Shown here: positions 15,753 to 25,099 of the stretch, piece by piece | Layout: each line of letters begins with the position of its first letter | Numbering within the stretch: position 1 is the stretch's first letter | Origin: Chloroflexota bacterium | GTDB taxonomy: Bacteria; Chloroflexota; UBA11872; VXOZ01 | Direction: 5' to 3' | DNA: 64,000 bases | NCBI GenBank assembly: GCA_028874195.1 | Contig: JAPPLM010000028.1 | Location: 1 to 64,000, forward strand | The notes under the pieces: generated by a model | Told to the model about the DNA's origin: nothing | The model's database searches: none | What the model saw: only the letters and a program-made list of their open reading frames with translations | Translations under genes and position numbers: made by a program

Positions 15753-17237
15753 CTAGTGGCGCACGTCGGCGTCACTGTATTCCGTGCGGAAACCGGCGTG
15801 ATTGGTCGCCGTGTTGCGGCGGTCGGCGGTCGTTTCGATCTGCGGTTCGCGCACAGGTAACCTACCGTCTTCCAAGTAGACCGAAGCTCTTAGTTGGTGC
15901 TTTTCGACCAACTCGCTTTGAAGCTCCTGCTTTTTGGCCTGATAGCGAGTCTCGTGGGCGAGATTGTGCAACTCTGCCGGATCTTCGGCGAGATCGAAGA
16001 GGTGTTCCGTGGGGCCTTCGGGATACCAGATGTACTTCCACTGCCCGTCTGTAATGGCCAGATAGACGCACGGGATGCGCTCCGCTTGCGGCCAGCGTGG
16101 CCCGCTCATACCTTCCAGGTGGCGTCGGGGACTCTCCAGTTCGCCCCGTGCCAGCGCGACCAGGTCCTGGCCGTCCGTATCGTCTGGCGGCTCACCGCCT
16201 GCCGCGGCAACCAGCGTTGGCAGGATATCGGCATGGGTGATTGGCGTTTCCACCAGCGTGCCATGGCGCCGGTCGTCCCAGCTCTGGGGCATGCGCACGA
16301 TGAACGGCACGTGGGAGGAGGGTTCGTAGAAGAACGTCTTGGCGCCGTTGCGGTGATCGCCGAGCATCTCGCCATGGTCGGAGGCGAACATGATGAAGGT
16401 GTCGTTGAATAGCCCGCAGTCCTCCAAGGCGCTGATGAGGCGACCGATGACATGGTCGATTTGCGTTATGAGGCCGTAGTATACTGCCCGCGCCGCGTGA
16501 ATTGCCTCGTCAGGAATAGAGTCGAACGCGCGCCGCTGCGCTTGCCGGTCAAACGAGATGGGGCAGTCCGCGTCGTCGCGCCACGTTCCGACGGCCGGTT
16601 CAGGAATCGGCGAATTCCGGTACATCGAGTAGTATGGCTCGGGCGCGTCGAGTGGCGGATGGGGTTTCGCGAAGGAGCACCAGAGAAAGAACGGCACCGT
16701 CGGATCGCGGCGCACAAGGATGTATTCCACGCACTGCTCGGCGATCCAGGACGTAAGTGTGAGGCTCTCCGGTACAGTAGCCAGAGTGGGATAGAGTTCG
16801 TTCTGGCCGATGCCATGGTGCATGGGTTGCTGTACATTGCCGGAGTGCCGCATGGCGCGATAGTAGTCATCGGGCAGGAGCATCTCTTCAAAGCCGTGGC
16901 GCACCCGTTGCGGCCCAAAGTGCATCTTTCCAATTGCCGCAGTTTGATAGCCAAGCGCGCGCAAATGAGTCGGGAGCGTTCCTTCCCTTCCCATCACATT
17001 CGAAGTCTGGTCGTTGTTAGCCACGCCGTGGGTGAAAACTTGTGTGCCCGTCATGATGCCGACCCGGGCGGGCACACAGAGCGGACAGTCTGCGTAAGCG
17101 CTCGTAAACTGCACGCCCTGGTAGCCCAGCAGGTCGATGTGAGGCGTGCGCAGGAACGGGGGTTTGGCGTCCCCGATTGTATCGAAGCGTTGCTGGTCTG
17201 TAGTAATGAGCAGGATGTTAGGCTTTACAGCGGACAT
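15753..17237 (-). CDS. Type I sulfatase
   Basis: Alkaline-phosphatase-fold sulfatase, 494 residues, that hydrolyses sulfate esters. LLITTDQQRFDTIG near the N-terminus supplies the first metal aspartates. The maturation motif C-x-P-x-R appears as LCVPARVGIMTG, with the cysteine to be turned into formylglycine by a separate activating enzyme. IGKMHFGP carries the lysine and histidine of the active site, and MFASDHGEMLGDH completes the metal site. There is no signal peptide, so it appears cytoplasmic and would act on an imported sulfated sugar. GAGGGG lies upstream of the ATG. A sugar-binding lipoprotein gene follows upstream on the same strand. Confidence 0.93.
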   Translation of the reverse strand: MSAVKPNILLITTDQQRFDTIGDAKPPFLRTPHIDLLGYQGVQFTSAYADCPLCVPARVGIMTGTQVFTHGVANNDQTSNVMGREGTLPTHLRALGYQTAAIGKMHFGPQRVRHGFEEMLLPDDYYRAMRHSGNVQQPMHHGIGQNELYPTLATVPESLTLTSWIAEQCVEYILVRRDPTVPFFLWCSFAKPHPPLDAPEPYYSMYRNSPIPEPAVGTWRDDADCPISFDRQAQRRAFDSIPDEAIHAARAVYYGLITQIDHVIGRLISALEDCGLFNDTFIMFASDHGEMLGDHRNGAKTFFYEPSSHVPFIVRMPQSWDDRRHGTLVETPITHADILPTLVAAAGGEPPDDTDGQDLVALARGELESPRRHLEGMSGPRWPQAERIPCVYLAITDGQWKYIWYPEGPTEHLFDLAEDPAELHNLAHETRYQAKKQELQSELVEKHQLRASVYLEDGRLPVREPQIETTADRRNTATNHAGFRTEYSDADVRH

Positions 17238-17449
17238 GCGATGCAGTCCCCTCTTCTACACAGTGTGGCGATGGCATTCACACATTTGGCTATTCCTACT
17301 TTACAGGATTCAGCCTCACAGTTTGTGGGCGCGCCGGTTCGCTAGCGAATTGGCGCACAGCCGTTGGGGCATTTGGAATAAAGACTGCGGGGCCGGCACT
17401 TGCCGACCCCGCTGCCTAGTCTCTACTTAGCTACTGGTTATCTCTCTCG

Positions 17450-18841
17450 CTACCCGCCACCGGAGAAGTACGCGGCCATCTCGTCGGTGATGAGTTTCTG
17501 GAACCAATCCGCGTACTCACGGGTGTCAATTTGACCCAGTTGATATTGTTCGCGATAGCGCGGACGCGCCTCATTGCGAATCTTCTCCCACGCGCTGTAC
17601 TTCAGCATGCCCCAGCCGTGCGGCCGCGTTTGCTGTGCCTGGAGGAAGTATGCTCTGGGATCGATGCCAAGCTGGTTGCGGAATACTTCCTGCGAGACCT
17701 CAGAGTATGCCGGATCCAGGAAAGGCGAGACAACGTGTCCGGCCGTGCGCGGGAAGCGACCGGCGTTCTCAGGCGTCATGAACCAGCGGAATACCGTCCA
17801 GACGGCGTCCTGGGTATCCTCGTTGCCAATTTGCAGGCCATGGTTTGAGATGCGCGCCGAGCGGCTGGGACCGTCGCCGTCATACGGCAGCGTGCCTGCT
17901 GCCCAATTGAAGTTCGTATCCTGATTGATGAATGAAACCTGCATGCCGATCTTGCCGGTCACGAAGGTATTCATGCGCTGGCCGCCCTTGAGCTCGTTGG
18001 CTTCGTCCGGGTTGGGCTGCGCATGGTACTTGACCTCGGTGATGTCCCGCCAGAATTCGAGCCCCTGAATTATGCCAGGCGAGTTGATGAAGGCAACCTT
18101 CTTATCGTCGTCCCACGGGCCTTGGCCGAAATACGTGCCGGTGGTCTCACCTGCCGCGTTCCCGCCGCCCAAGCTGCCGCCAAAGCCGAATTGCCCATCG
18201 CCGGTCAGCTTCTGGGCATAATCGAGGAACGTGTCCATGTTCCACCATTTGGCGTTTACGTCCACCGGCGGCTCTTGCAGTCCGGCCTCGGCGAACATGT
18301 CCTTGTTGTAGGCCATGGCATCGGAAGACGTGCTGATGGGCATGCCGCCTAGCACATCATCCAAGACCCACTCGAACAGGGAAGACTCAATGTACATCTC
18401 TGCCGGCACGAGCTTGTCGGCCTTGAAGAACTCGGTCAGATCAAGAATGGCGCCGGCTTGGTACATGCGGTCCCAGGTAAGCCAACCATTGTGCACAAAG
18501 TCGAACGATACGCCGCCGGCGTGGGCCGTCATGAACTTCTCATAGACTCCGCGCCAGCCGCCGGCCTGGCCGGCAACCTCTACCTGAATGTTGGCGTGCT
18601 GCGCATTAAAATCGTTGAAGATGGCGATTTCCTTCTCTTGGCGCGCCGGGCTCTCCGGCGACGCGTAGACGATGTTCACCACTTCCGCAGTTTCGGGTTT
18701 CGCCTCTTCCGCAGCGGCCTCATCCGCTGGCGCTGCTTCACCGGTCATCTGCACTTGCCCGCAGGCGGCAAATAGACCGGCGAATCCCAAGGTGGCGCCA
18801 GCACCCATCAGGCGTCTTCTCGTGACATTGTAGGTAGACAC
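17450..18841 (-). CDS. ABC-transporter sugar-binding lipoprotein with a twin-arginine-like leader
   Basis: Family 1 extracellular solute-binding protein, 463 residues. The N-terminus reads TRRRLMGAGATLGFAGLFAACG, which combines a twin-arginine motif with a lipobox, so it may be exported folded and then lipid-anchored. A low-complexity Ala/Glu linker follows, then the binding domain beginning VNIVYASPESPARQ. I choose the GTG at 18841 because AGGAGG lies 7 bases before it; the frame is open 21 bases further. No permease or ATPase lies beside it. The flanking sulfatase suggests sulfated sugars as ligand, with permeases encoded elsewhere. Confidence 0.88.
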   Translation of the reverse strand: MSTYNVTRRRLMGAGATLGFAGLFAACGQVQMTGEAAPADEAAAEEAKPETAEVVNIVYASPESPARQEKEIAIFNDFNAQHANIQVEVAGQAGGWRGVYEKFMTAHAGGVSFDFVHNGWLTWDRMYQAGAILDLTEFFKADKLVPAEMYIESSLFEWVLDDVLGGMPISTSSDAMAYNKDMFAEAGLQEPPVDVNAKWWNMDTFLDYAQKLTGDGQFGFGGSLGGGNAAGETTGTYFGQGPWDDDKKVAFINSPGIIQGLEFWRDITEVKYHAQPNPDEANELKGGQRMNTFVTGKIGMQVSFINQDTNFNWAAGTLPYDGDGPSRSARISNHGLQIGNEDTQDAVWTVFRWFMTPENAGRFPRTAGHVVSPFLDPAYSEVSQEVFRNQLGIDPRAYFLQAQQTRPHGWGMLKYSAWEKIRNEARPRYREQYQLGQIDTREYADWFQKLITDEMAAYFSGGG

Positions 18842-18896
18842 AACACTGCCTCCTCTGTGCACTTGAACTCTGAATACTCATCAGCGAAAACCAGGA

Positions 18897-18961
18897 TGAC
18901 ATACCCTCTCTCGCTGTTGCTGTCAGTGTATATTCCTGCTCTTTTGGTTGTCAAGGGTATG
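18897..18961 (-). promoter_or_regulatory. Promoter of the solute-binding protein gene, flanked by an inverted repeat
   Basis: On the minus strand TTGACA (18949-18954) and TATACA (18927-18932) are 16 bases apart. The 7-mer CATACCC (18900-18906) and its complement GGGTATG (18955-18961) bracket the promoter, which could be a pair of repressor half-sites. Confidence 0.65.
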
Positions 18962-19060
18962 TTGGCTCGCTACGCTCAATGGCGAGAATTTTCGGCTAGG
19001 CGGGAAGGAGCGACCCTTGCACTCTTTGCCAGTCCCAATGCAGAGGGTAGTCTACGTAGT

Positions 19061-20431
19061 TTAGCTCCTGCCCAAGTCGCCTTCGAGGAAGTCGACGAAC
19101 TGGCGAGCCGTGCGGCCGGAAAAACCGTTCTGTTGCTGGGCCCATGTAATTGCGCGGGCGCGCAGGGCCGCGGCATCAATTGGCAGGTCGCGAAGTGTGG
19201 CCAAGGCGGCGACAATATTCAGATACTGCGCTTGCGTAGGCGAAATGAACGCAATCCGGATACCGAAGCGGTCACTGAGCGAGAAGGTCTCTTGCAGCGT
19301 TTCTTTGGGATGGACTTCGCCTTCCATAATGCCTGCGCGGTCGGAGAAGTTCTCGCGAATTAGATGGCTGCGATTGGAGGTAGCGTATATGACGACGTTG
19401 CGAGGCTGGGCCGAGACGCTGCCTTCAAGAATGGCCTTTAGGGCTTTGTAGTCAGTCTCATGGGGCTCGAAAGAGAGGTCGTCCACGAAGACGACGAATG
19501 ATTGCGGCCTTTCACGAAGCAATTCTACTATGCGGGAAAAGTCGCCGAGATCATCTTTCGCTACTTCTATTAGGCGCAGGCCGCGACCGCCGTAACGATG
19601 GAGCAGCGCCTTGATCGAAGAAGATTTGCCCGTACCGCGATCGCCGCAGAGCAGGACGTTGTTCGCACGGTAACCCGCGAGCAAGTGCTCCGTATTTTGC
19701 ATCAGAAGCCCCCGCTGACGGTCGTCGCCGATGAGCTCTTCGAGACGAATGGGATCCGGGTGCGAAACACCCTGCAAGTTGCCGCCTTGCGGCCCATGAA
19801 TCCAACGAAACGCGTGGTAGCGAGCAAAGTCGCCGGTGCCGTACCTGTGGTAGTGGTCGGCTAGCGGCGCAACGGCTTCGCGCCAGTCTTGCAAAGTGAA
19901 AAGGGCATCATGGAATTCCGTTTGGGGTGTGTGGTTGGCAGAAGGATCCTGTGAGGCAAAGTCTTCCCATGCAAAGTACGGCAGCGCCTCGTGCCAGCCC
20001 TGCTGCTCCACAAACGATCGCCACACAGCAGCACTCAAAACGAAGTATTGCTGTAGGAGAGACAAATCCTGTCTTGCCAGCGTGATGAGAGCTTCGCTCA
20101 GGCCGCAGAGTCCGGTGGATTCTGCCCTGCGTGTGAAGGCATTTTCGGCCTCCCGGACACGAGTAAGGAGATACCCTTGCCAGGCATCCCCAGTGACGTC
20201 CTGTACTCCAAGTTCTACGAATTCAGCTAATTGACCGCTGAGCCGAGCCGCTGCTGCCACGAACTCAGCTCGAGATTCCCCTGCCGCTGCCTCGCGCAAC
20301 AACCTGCAAAAGCCTTGGCCGACGTCAGCGTCGAGCACGCCGGTGTAGAGCGAAAGGCGGTCCAGGCTCTCATAGGCTTTCTGGGCCTGCGCGGGGGTGA
20401 GGGACGTGTGTACGCGTAGTTCCATTCTCAT
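19061..20431 (-). CDS. DUF815-family AAA-type ATPase
   Basis: P-loop ATPase of the DUF815 family, about 456 residues. Walker A is CGDRGTGKSSS and Walker B is SFVVFVDDLSFE. Between them is LIEVAKDDLGDFSRIVELLR, and after them comes YATSNRSHLIRENFSDR, both typical of DUF815. The first 200 residues are an all-helical accessory region of the kind seen in these proteins. The cellular role of the family is not established. The start is uncertain: ATG 20431 or 20425 gives MRMELRVHTS, while the frame opens at 20488. It sits alone between the solute-binding and sulfatase genes. Confidence 0.87.
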   Translation of the reverse strand: MRMELRVHTSLTPAQAQKAYESLDRLSLYTGVLDADVGQGFCRLLREAAAGESRAEFVAAAARLSGQLAEFVELGVQDVTGDAWQGYLLTRVREAENAFTRRAESTGLCGLSEALITLARQDLSLLQQYFVLSAAVWRSFVEQQGWHEALPYFAWEDFASQDPSANHTPQTEFHDALFTLQDWREAVAPLADHYHRYGTGDFARYHAFRWIHGPQGGNLQGVSHPDPIRLEELIGDDRQRGLLMQNTEHLLAGYRANNVLLCGDRGTGKSSSIKALLHRYGGRGLRLIEVAKDDLGDFSRIVELLRERPQSFVVFVDDLSFEPHETDYKALKAILEGSVSAQPRNVVIYATSNRSHLIRENFSDRAGIMEGEVHPKETLQETFSLSDRFGIRIAFISPTQAQYLNIVAALATLRDLPIDAAALRARAITWAQQQNGFSGRTARQFVDFLEGDLGRS

Positions 20432-20562
20432 TGCATCGCCGAAGCTTAGCCTAGTATGCCAGTCTCTAGAATACCAAGGCTGCGGCACCTATTGCTCGCG
20501 CCGGCTTAGGTCTGAGGAGCGCTTTGCTTGATTCTCAGCCTGCCTCGAGTTTCCTGAACTCG

Positions 20563-21978
20563 CTAGGAGAGAGGCAGCCACTTCGACGCCCAGCGCCGCC
20601 AGGGATCTTGCGTCTCATTCATCCAGGCCATCAACCGGCGTTGCATCTCGTGACGAATGTCTTGGTACTCAGGGTCGTCGCAACGATTCTCCAATTCATG
20701 GGGGTCCCGTTCCAAGTCGTAGAGTTCATCGACGGCGTGCGGATTGTACACGTACTTGTAGTGCTGATAGCGAATCAAGCGCGATGAGAAGAGCCCGACT
20801 TCATCGCCATGAAACTCGCACCCCAATACTTCGCGCCAAGAATCGTCTTGCGGGTCGTGCCAAAGCGGCTGCAGCGCTGCACCGTCGAGATTGTCCGGCA
20901 CCGGCAGGTCGGCGGCCTGCAGTATCGTGGGCATGATGTCGATGAGGCTGGTGAACTTCGCGGTGGAGGCGCCGGCCGGAATCTGCTGTGGCCAGCGCAT
21001 GATCAAGGGAATATGGTAGACCTCCTGGTAGAGCAGGGGTCCTTTGTTGAATTGGCCGTGACCGCCGATAAAATCGCCGTGATCAGTATTGTATATGACC
21101 AGCGTTTCATCTCGAATGCCCAGGTCGTCGAGCGTTTGCAGTAGCTTGGCAAACAAATCATCGAGGTAGCTAATATAGCCAAAGTACTTGGCAACGGCCG
21201 GTTGCCAGTCCTCCCACGTGAAGTCCTGCACGCCGCGGTGGAACTTGTGTCGCAGATGGACCTGGGGTTTGTTTTCGAAGGTGTCATAGAAATTCGGCCA
21301 CGGTGGAATCTCGTCTGGGTCATAGAGTGAAGCCCACGGCTCCGGTACCACGTAGGGATGGTGCGGCCCGTTATAGTCGACGCGCAGGTAGAAGGGTTGT
21401 TGGTCTTGGTACTCCCGCAGTAGGCGCATGCCCTCTTCCGTGAAGTAGTACATCTGGTTGCCTTCTACCGGAAGCTGCTCGGTGCCGGAAATGATGAATT
21501 CATCGTTAGGGTAGTTGGCATAGAGCGCGTCCGGTGGGGTCGGTGGTTTCACGGGCAGGCCAAGTTGCCGCCGATAGTCGGCAATGCTCTCCGCGCCCAC
21601 GTCATGGAAGCCGCGCGACTTGGGTCCATGCGCGCGGCCGATGTGCCACTTGCCAACGTGTCCGAGCCGGTAACCGGCTTCGTTCAGGAGTTCACTGTAG
21701 GTGATTTCCTCGACAGGCAGCTCCTCTCGGATGGTTTCTCCCTGACTGCAGTTATTGTAGATGCCGTTATTATGGGGATAGCGTCCGGTTACCATGGATG
21801 CCCGCGCCGGCGAACAGATGCCGGCCGGCGTATAGGCTTCGCTATAGTTGATGCCTTCCTGCGCAAGGCGATCCAACGTTGGGGTCCGGCAGATGGGACT
21901 TCCATTCACGCCCACCATGTCAAACCGCATTTGGTCAACCATAATGTGCAGGATGTTGGGTCGGCGCGCGTCTGTCAT
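20563..21978 (-). CDS. Type I sulfatase (choline/arylsulfatase-like)
   Basis: Second sulfatase of the window, 471 residues. HIMVDQMRFDMVG gives the N-terminal metal aspartates, ICSPARASMVTGR is the C-x-P-x-R formylglycine site, and VGKWHIGRAHG and NTDHGDFIGGHG complete the active site. The YNGPHHPYVVPEP segment is usual in sulfatases acting on small sulfate esters and glycans. No signal peptide is visible, so it is likely cytoplasmic. GAGGTG precedes the ATG. The two Gfo/Idh genes lie upstream on the same strand and may act on the desulfated sugar. Confidence 0.93.
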   Translation of the reverse strand: MTDARRPNILHIMVDQMRFDMVGVNGSPICRTPTLDRLAQEGINYSEAYTPAGICSPARASMVTGRYPHNNGIYNNCSQGETIREELPVEEITYSELLNEAGYRLGHVGKWHIGRAHGPKSRGFHDVGAESIADYRRQLGLPVKPPTPPDALYANYPNDEFIISGTEQLPVEGNQMYYFTEEGMRLLREYQDQQPFYLRVDYNGPHHPYVVPEPWASLYDPDEIPPWPNFYDTFENKPQVHLRHKFHRGVQDFTWEDWQPAVAKYFGYISYLDDLFAKLLQTLDDLGIRDETLVIYNTDHGDFIGGHGQFNKGPLLYQEVYHIPLIMRWPQQIPAGASTAKFTSLIDIMPTILQAADLPVPDNLDGAALQPLWHDPQDDSWREVLGCEFHGDEVGLFSSRLIRYQHYKYVYNPHAVDELYDLERDPHELENRCDDPEYQDIRHEMQRRLMAWMNETQDPWRRWASKWLPLS

Positions 21979-22192
21979 GATTCACACCTCAATTCGATTT
22001 CCAATGACGTATCAAGTGCGTCCCCAAATGACCTTCAGGGAGCGACAATCGAGAATTAGGCGAAACAACGGTGGAAGCAGAATACTCCTAGAGCACTATT
22101 GGCCGAAATCGAACGCAGGTTGCAAACCTGCGCTACCTGACGTTAACACTTGAAATGAACCTCACCTCTGCTACCGCCATTCACCGCTAGCC

Positions 22193-23281
22193 TTAGCGGA
22201 ACTGCGGCACGTCGAGCCAGACGCCGCCCTGCATGGCTGCCTCGTGGGCGACGATGCCGGGCGCGGAGAATTCTACGGCACGTATGGCATCAATCGGGGC
22301 CTTCGTATTGTTGTCAATGGCGGCAATGAAGTCCTGCACCATAAAGTACTCAGAGGTGCCGTGGCCGCCGTGCAGGGCTTCCGGCGGCGCGTTGGCATCT
22401 ACCAAGGGGCAGTCAATCTCCTCTGCTCCGGACTGCTTGGACATGGTCTCAACATTGAAGTACCGTCCCTTGGATGCCCCTTCCTCAATGTGGCGTCCGC
22501 TCTCAATGAAGCCCTTGGTGCCGTACAGCGAGTAGTACACCGAGTGCGGGTGCCGATGCGCTACTTGGCTGCGTAGGATTTTAACGACGTTACCTCTTGC
22601 GGTTTGAAAGAGCCCTACCTCCATGTCCAGGTGGCCCAGCCCTTCTTCTTCGGGGTGCATGTTTCTGCCGGCAGACGCGCCGGTAGCCTTTACAATGCGA
22701 TCGTCCATGAGCATCAGCACCGGGCCCAGCGTATGCGCACAATACCAGATTGGCGCCCGGGGCAGCCGCCACTTGGGCGTGCCGGTTTCAGGATCACGCA
22801 GCAGGTCGGCAATCTCGTGGACATATTCACTTTCCGCATAAAACAGCGTGCCCAGCGAGCCCTGACTGATGAGCTTGCGCCACTGGCGTATGTAATGAAA
22901 GTAGCAATAGTTCTCTGCCATCATGTATACGTTGCCGGTGCGCTCTTGCGCGTCTATGACGGCAGCGCACTCGTCTAAGGTGTAGGCGACGGTCTGCTCG
23001 CAAAGCACATGCTTGCCGCTTTCCAGAGCCGCGATGGACTGCGAAGCGTGAAACTCGATGGGTGTCGCAATGACTACGATATCCAGCGGGGCATTTACAA
23101 AGTCGTCAAATGCCGTGAAAAGCCTGTTGTCGCTCAGATTATAGTCCGGGGCCATGTCGGCGAGGGTGCCTTCCTTCAGGTCGCAGAGGGCAGCTACTTC
23201 CACGCGGGGATGCGTGGACAACGCGCGCACTAGTCCTCCGCCGCGACGCAGACCAACAAAGCCAACCTGCAATTTGCCCAT
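22193..23281 (-). CDS. Gfo/Idh/MocA-family oxidoreductase, paralogue A (EKP lysine lost)
   Basis: 362 residues from ATG 23281, which has AAAGGA 6 bases upstream; the frame also offers an ATG 18 bases earlier. The Rossmann start VGFVGLRRGGGLVRAL and the C-terminal beta-sheet domain are intact. The usual catalytic motif EKP reads EQT (LCEQTVAYT), so the general-acid lysine is replaced by glutamine. The family active-site helix is also unusual (WYCAHTLGPVLMLMDD). It is about 80% identical by eye to the neighbour at 23748-24851, and their upstream regions match as well, so this is a recent local duplication. Reduced or altered chemistry is likely. A binding or sensing role is possible. Confidence 0.87.
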   Translation of the reverse strand: MGKLQVGFVGLRRGGGLVRALSTHPRVEVAALCDLKEGTLADMAPDYNLSDNRLFTAFDDFVNAPLDIVVIATPIEFHASQSIAALESGKHVLCEQTVAYTLDECAAVIDAQERTGNVYMMAENYCYFHYIRQWRKLISQGSLGTLFYAESEYVHEIADLLRDPETGTPKWRLPRAPIWYCAHTLGPVLMLMDDRIVKATGASAGRNMHPEEEGLGHLDMEVGLFQTARGNVVKILRSQVAHRHPHSVYYSLYGTKGFIESGRHIEEGASKGRYFNVETMSKQSGAEEIDCPLVDANAPPEALHGGHGTSEYFMVQDFIAAIDNNTKAPIDAIRAVEFSAPGIVAHEAAMQGGVWLDVPQFR

Positions 23282-23747
23282 ATGCATTCCTTTCGGCATT
23301 TACCCTAAATTAAACTCCATATTGGAATTGCAAGACTTGTGGATGGTTACAGTTTCTCATACCTCCACCAACCGCTTCCCTTTTCCGCTGCGCAGTTGAA
23401 CGCTGGTGCCGGTTCTGGCAAACACATCCAAAGCCCGGCCGGTCGCGAAATTCAGTTTTAATCGGTAGAGGAGCGTCGCACTATCGTAACGCCCCTCTTC
23501 TCTCGCGGGAGCGGGTTACGGACCTGCGCAACGTTGTCTTGGCGGGCGTGCAGGTGGAGTTTGAAAGACTGCTCTGTTTGCGACACCGTAGTTTGGGACT
23601 ATTGTAAACGCTCCCCTAACTCTCTCACAAAGGAGCGAGGGACAAGCCCCCGCGCTACTCTGATGCCAGACGCTGCGAACGCCCAATGCAATCCAAACCG
23701 TTAGTTAGTCTTTCGGCTCGCGGCAGGATAGATTCATATGTATTTCG
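23282..23747. other. Duplicated upstream region plus repeat fragments
   Basis: The first 160 bases (23282-23445) match the region upstream of paralogue B (24852-25020): both have TGGAATTGCAAGAC, an AACCGCTTCCCTTT block and a GCGCAGTTGAACGCTGG-like block. The remainder holds decayed CCCTCTC-type hairpins and the unit 23639-23655. I see no gene. Confidence 0.7.
23639..23655. repeat. 17-bp copy of the 6683-6699 repeat, opposite orientation
   Basis: GGGACAAGCCCCCGCGC is the exact reverse complement of 6683-6699. In both places it sits next to a CTCTC/GAGGG hairpin. Confidence 0.7.
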
Positions 23748-24851
23748 CTAGCGGAACTGCGGCACGTCGAGCCAGACGCCGCCTTGCATGGCAGCCTCGT
23801 GGGCGACAATGCCGGGGGCTGTGAACTCCACGGCGCGCACCGCGTCGATGGGGGCCTTTGTGTTGTTGTCGATGGCGGCAATGAAGTCCTGCACCAGGAA
23901 GTACTCAGACGTACCATGGCCGCCAAGAAGAGCCTCCGGCGGTGCGTCGGGGTCCACCAACGGGCAGTCAATCTCTTGCGCCCCGTTCTGTTTGGACATC
24001 GTATCTATATTAAAGTAACGTCCGGTTGAATAACGTCCGGCTGAAGCGCGGTTTGCAACGTAGCGACCGTTCTCGATGAACCCCTTGGTGCCGTAGAGCG
24101 AGGAAAAGGCCAACTGCGGATGCCGGAGCGCTACCTGGCTGCGCTGAATTTTGATGACGCCGCCCTTTGCGGCGTGAAAGAGCCCAACTTCCATATCCAG
24201 GTGGCCTAAGTCCTCTTCTTCCGGGAAGATATTGTTGCCGGCGGAGGCGCCAGTGGCTTTTACGATGCGGTCGTCCATGAGCGTGAGTAGCGGCCCCAGC
24301 GGGTGCGCGCAATACCAAATCGGCGGGCGCGTCAGCCGCCACTTGGGCCTGCCGGTGTCCGGGTCGCGCAGCAAGTGTGCGATCTCGTGAATGTAATCCG
24401 CTTCCGCATAGAAGAGCGTGCCGAGGTCTCCGCGCGCAATGAGCTTGCGCCACTCGCGGATATAGTGAAAATAGCAGTGATTCTCCACCATCATGTAGAC
24501 ATTGCCGGTACGCTCTTGGGCGGAAATAACCGCTTCACACTCGTCCAACGTGTAGGCTACGGTCTGTTCACAGAGGACGTGCTTGCCGCTCTCTAAGGCG
24601 GCAATAGTCTGCGCCGCGTGAAACTCGATGGGCGTGGCGATCACGACGATATCCAGCGCAGCATTAACGAATTCGTCGAATGCTGTGTAGAGCGCACTAT
24701 CAGGTAGGTTGAAGTCTCCGGCCATAGTGGCGAGAAGCTCTGCCTTTAGATCACAAAGAGCTGCAACTTCAACGCGGGGATGCGCTGCCATGGCGCGCAA
24801 GAGCGAGCCGCCCCGATGGAGGCCTACAAAGCCGACTTGCAATTTGCCCAT
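23748..24851 (-). CDS. Gfo/Idh/MocA-family oxidoreductase, paralogue B (EKP lysine lost)
   Basis: 367 residues from ATG 24851, with AAAGGA 6 bases upstream, the same arrangement as paralogue A. It also has EQT in place of EKP (LCEQTVAYT), so the substitution predates the duplication. The main difference from A is a five-residue insert at RYSTGRYFN, made by a small internal duplication of GRY. Both copies end GGVWLDVPQFR. Because the substitution has been kept through duplication and both frames stay open, the proteins are probably functional rather than decaying. Confidence 0.87.
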   Translation of the reverse strand: MGKLQVGFVGLHRGGSLLRAMAAHPRVEVAALCDLKAELLATMAGDFNLPDSALYTAFDEFVNAALDIVVIATPIEFHAAQTIAALESGKHVLCEQTVAYTLDECEAVISAQERTGNVYMMVENHCYFHYIREWRKLIARGDLGTLFYAEADYIHEIAHLLRDPDTGRPKWRLTRPPIWYCAHPLGPLLTLMDDRIVKATGASAGNNIFPEEEDLGHLDMEVGLFHAAKGGVIKIQRSQVALRHPQLAFSSLYGTKGFIENGRYVANRASAGRYSTGRYFNIDTMSKQNGAQEIDCPLVDPDAPPEALLGGHGTSEYFLVQDFIAAIDNNTKAPIDAVRAVEFTAPGIVAHEAAMQGGVWLDVPQFR

Positions 24852-25038
24852 GAGAAATCCTTTCGGCATCTACGCAAAATTGATCTTTAAAGTGGAATTG
24901 CAAGACATATGGATGGATTCAGATTCTCGTATCCCCAGCAACCGCTTCCCTTTCCCTTTCCCGTTGCGTAGTTGAATGCTGGAGTCGGTTCAGGCAACCA
25001 CAACCAATGCCAAACCGGTCGTGACGATCGGTTTAAAC

Positions 25039-25072
25039 GGACTAAGGGGCTCACACCTGAGCCCCTTAGTCC
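25039..25072 (-). terminator. Strong hairpin ending the molybdoenzyme operon
   Basis: GGACTAAGGGGCTCA and TGAGCCCCTTAGTCC form a perfect 15-bp stem with a 4-base loop, 28 bases beyond the stop of the molybdopterin subunit gene. The T tract on the minus side is weak (GTTTAAA), so efficiency is uncertain. It would also stop transcripts from the plus side. Confidence 0.75.
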
Positions 25073-25099
25073 TTGTTTCCCAATAGAATGAGGAATCCT

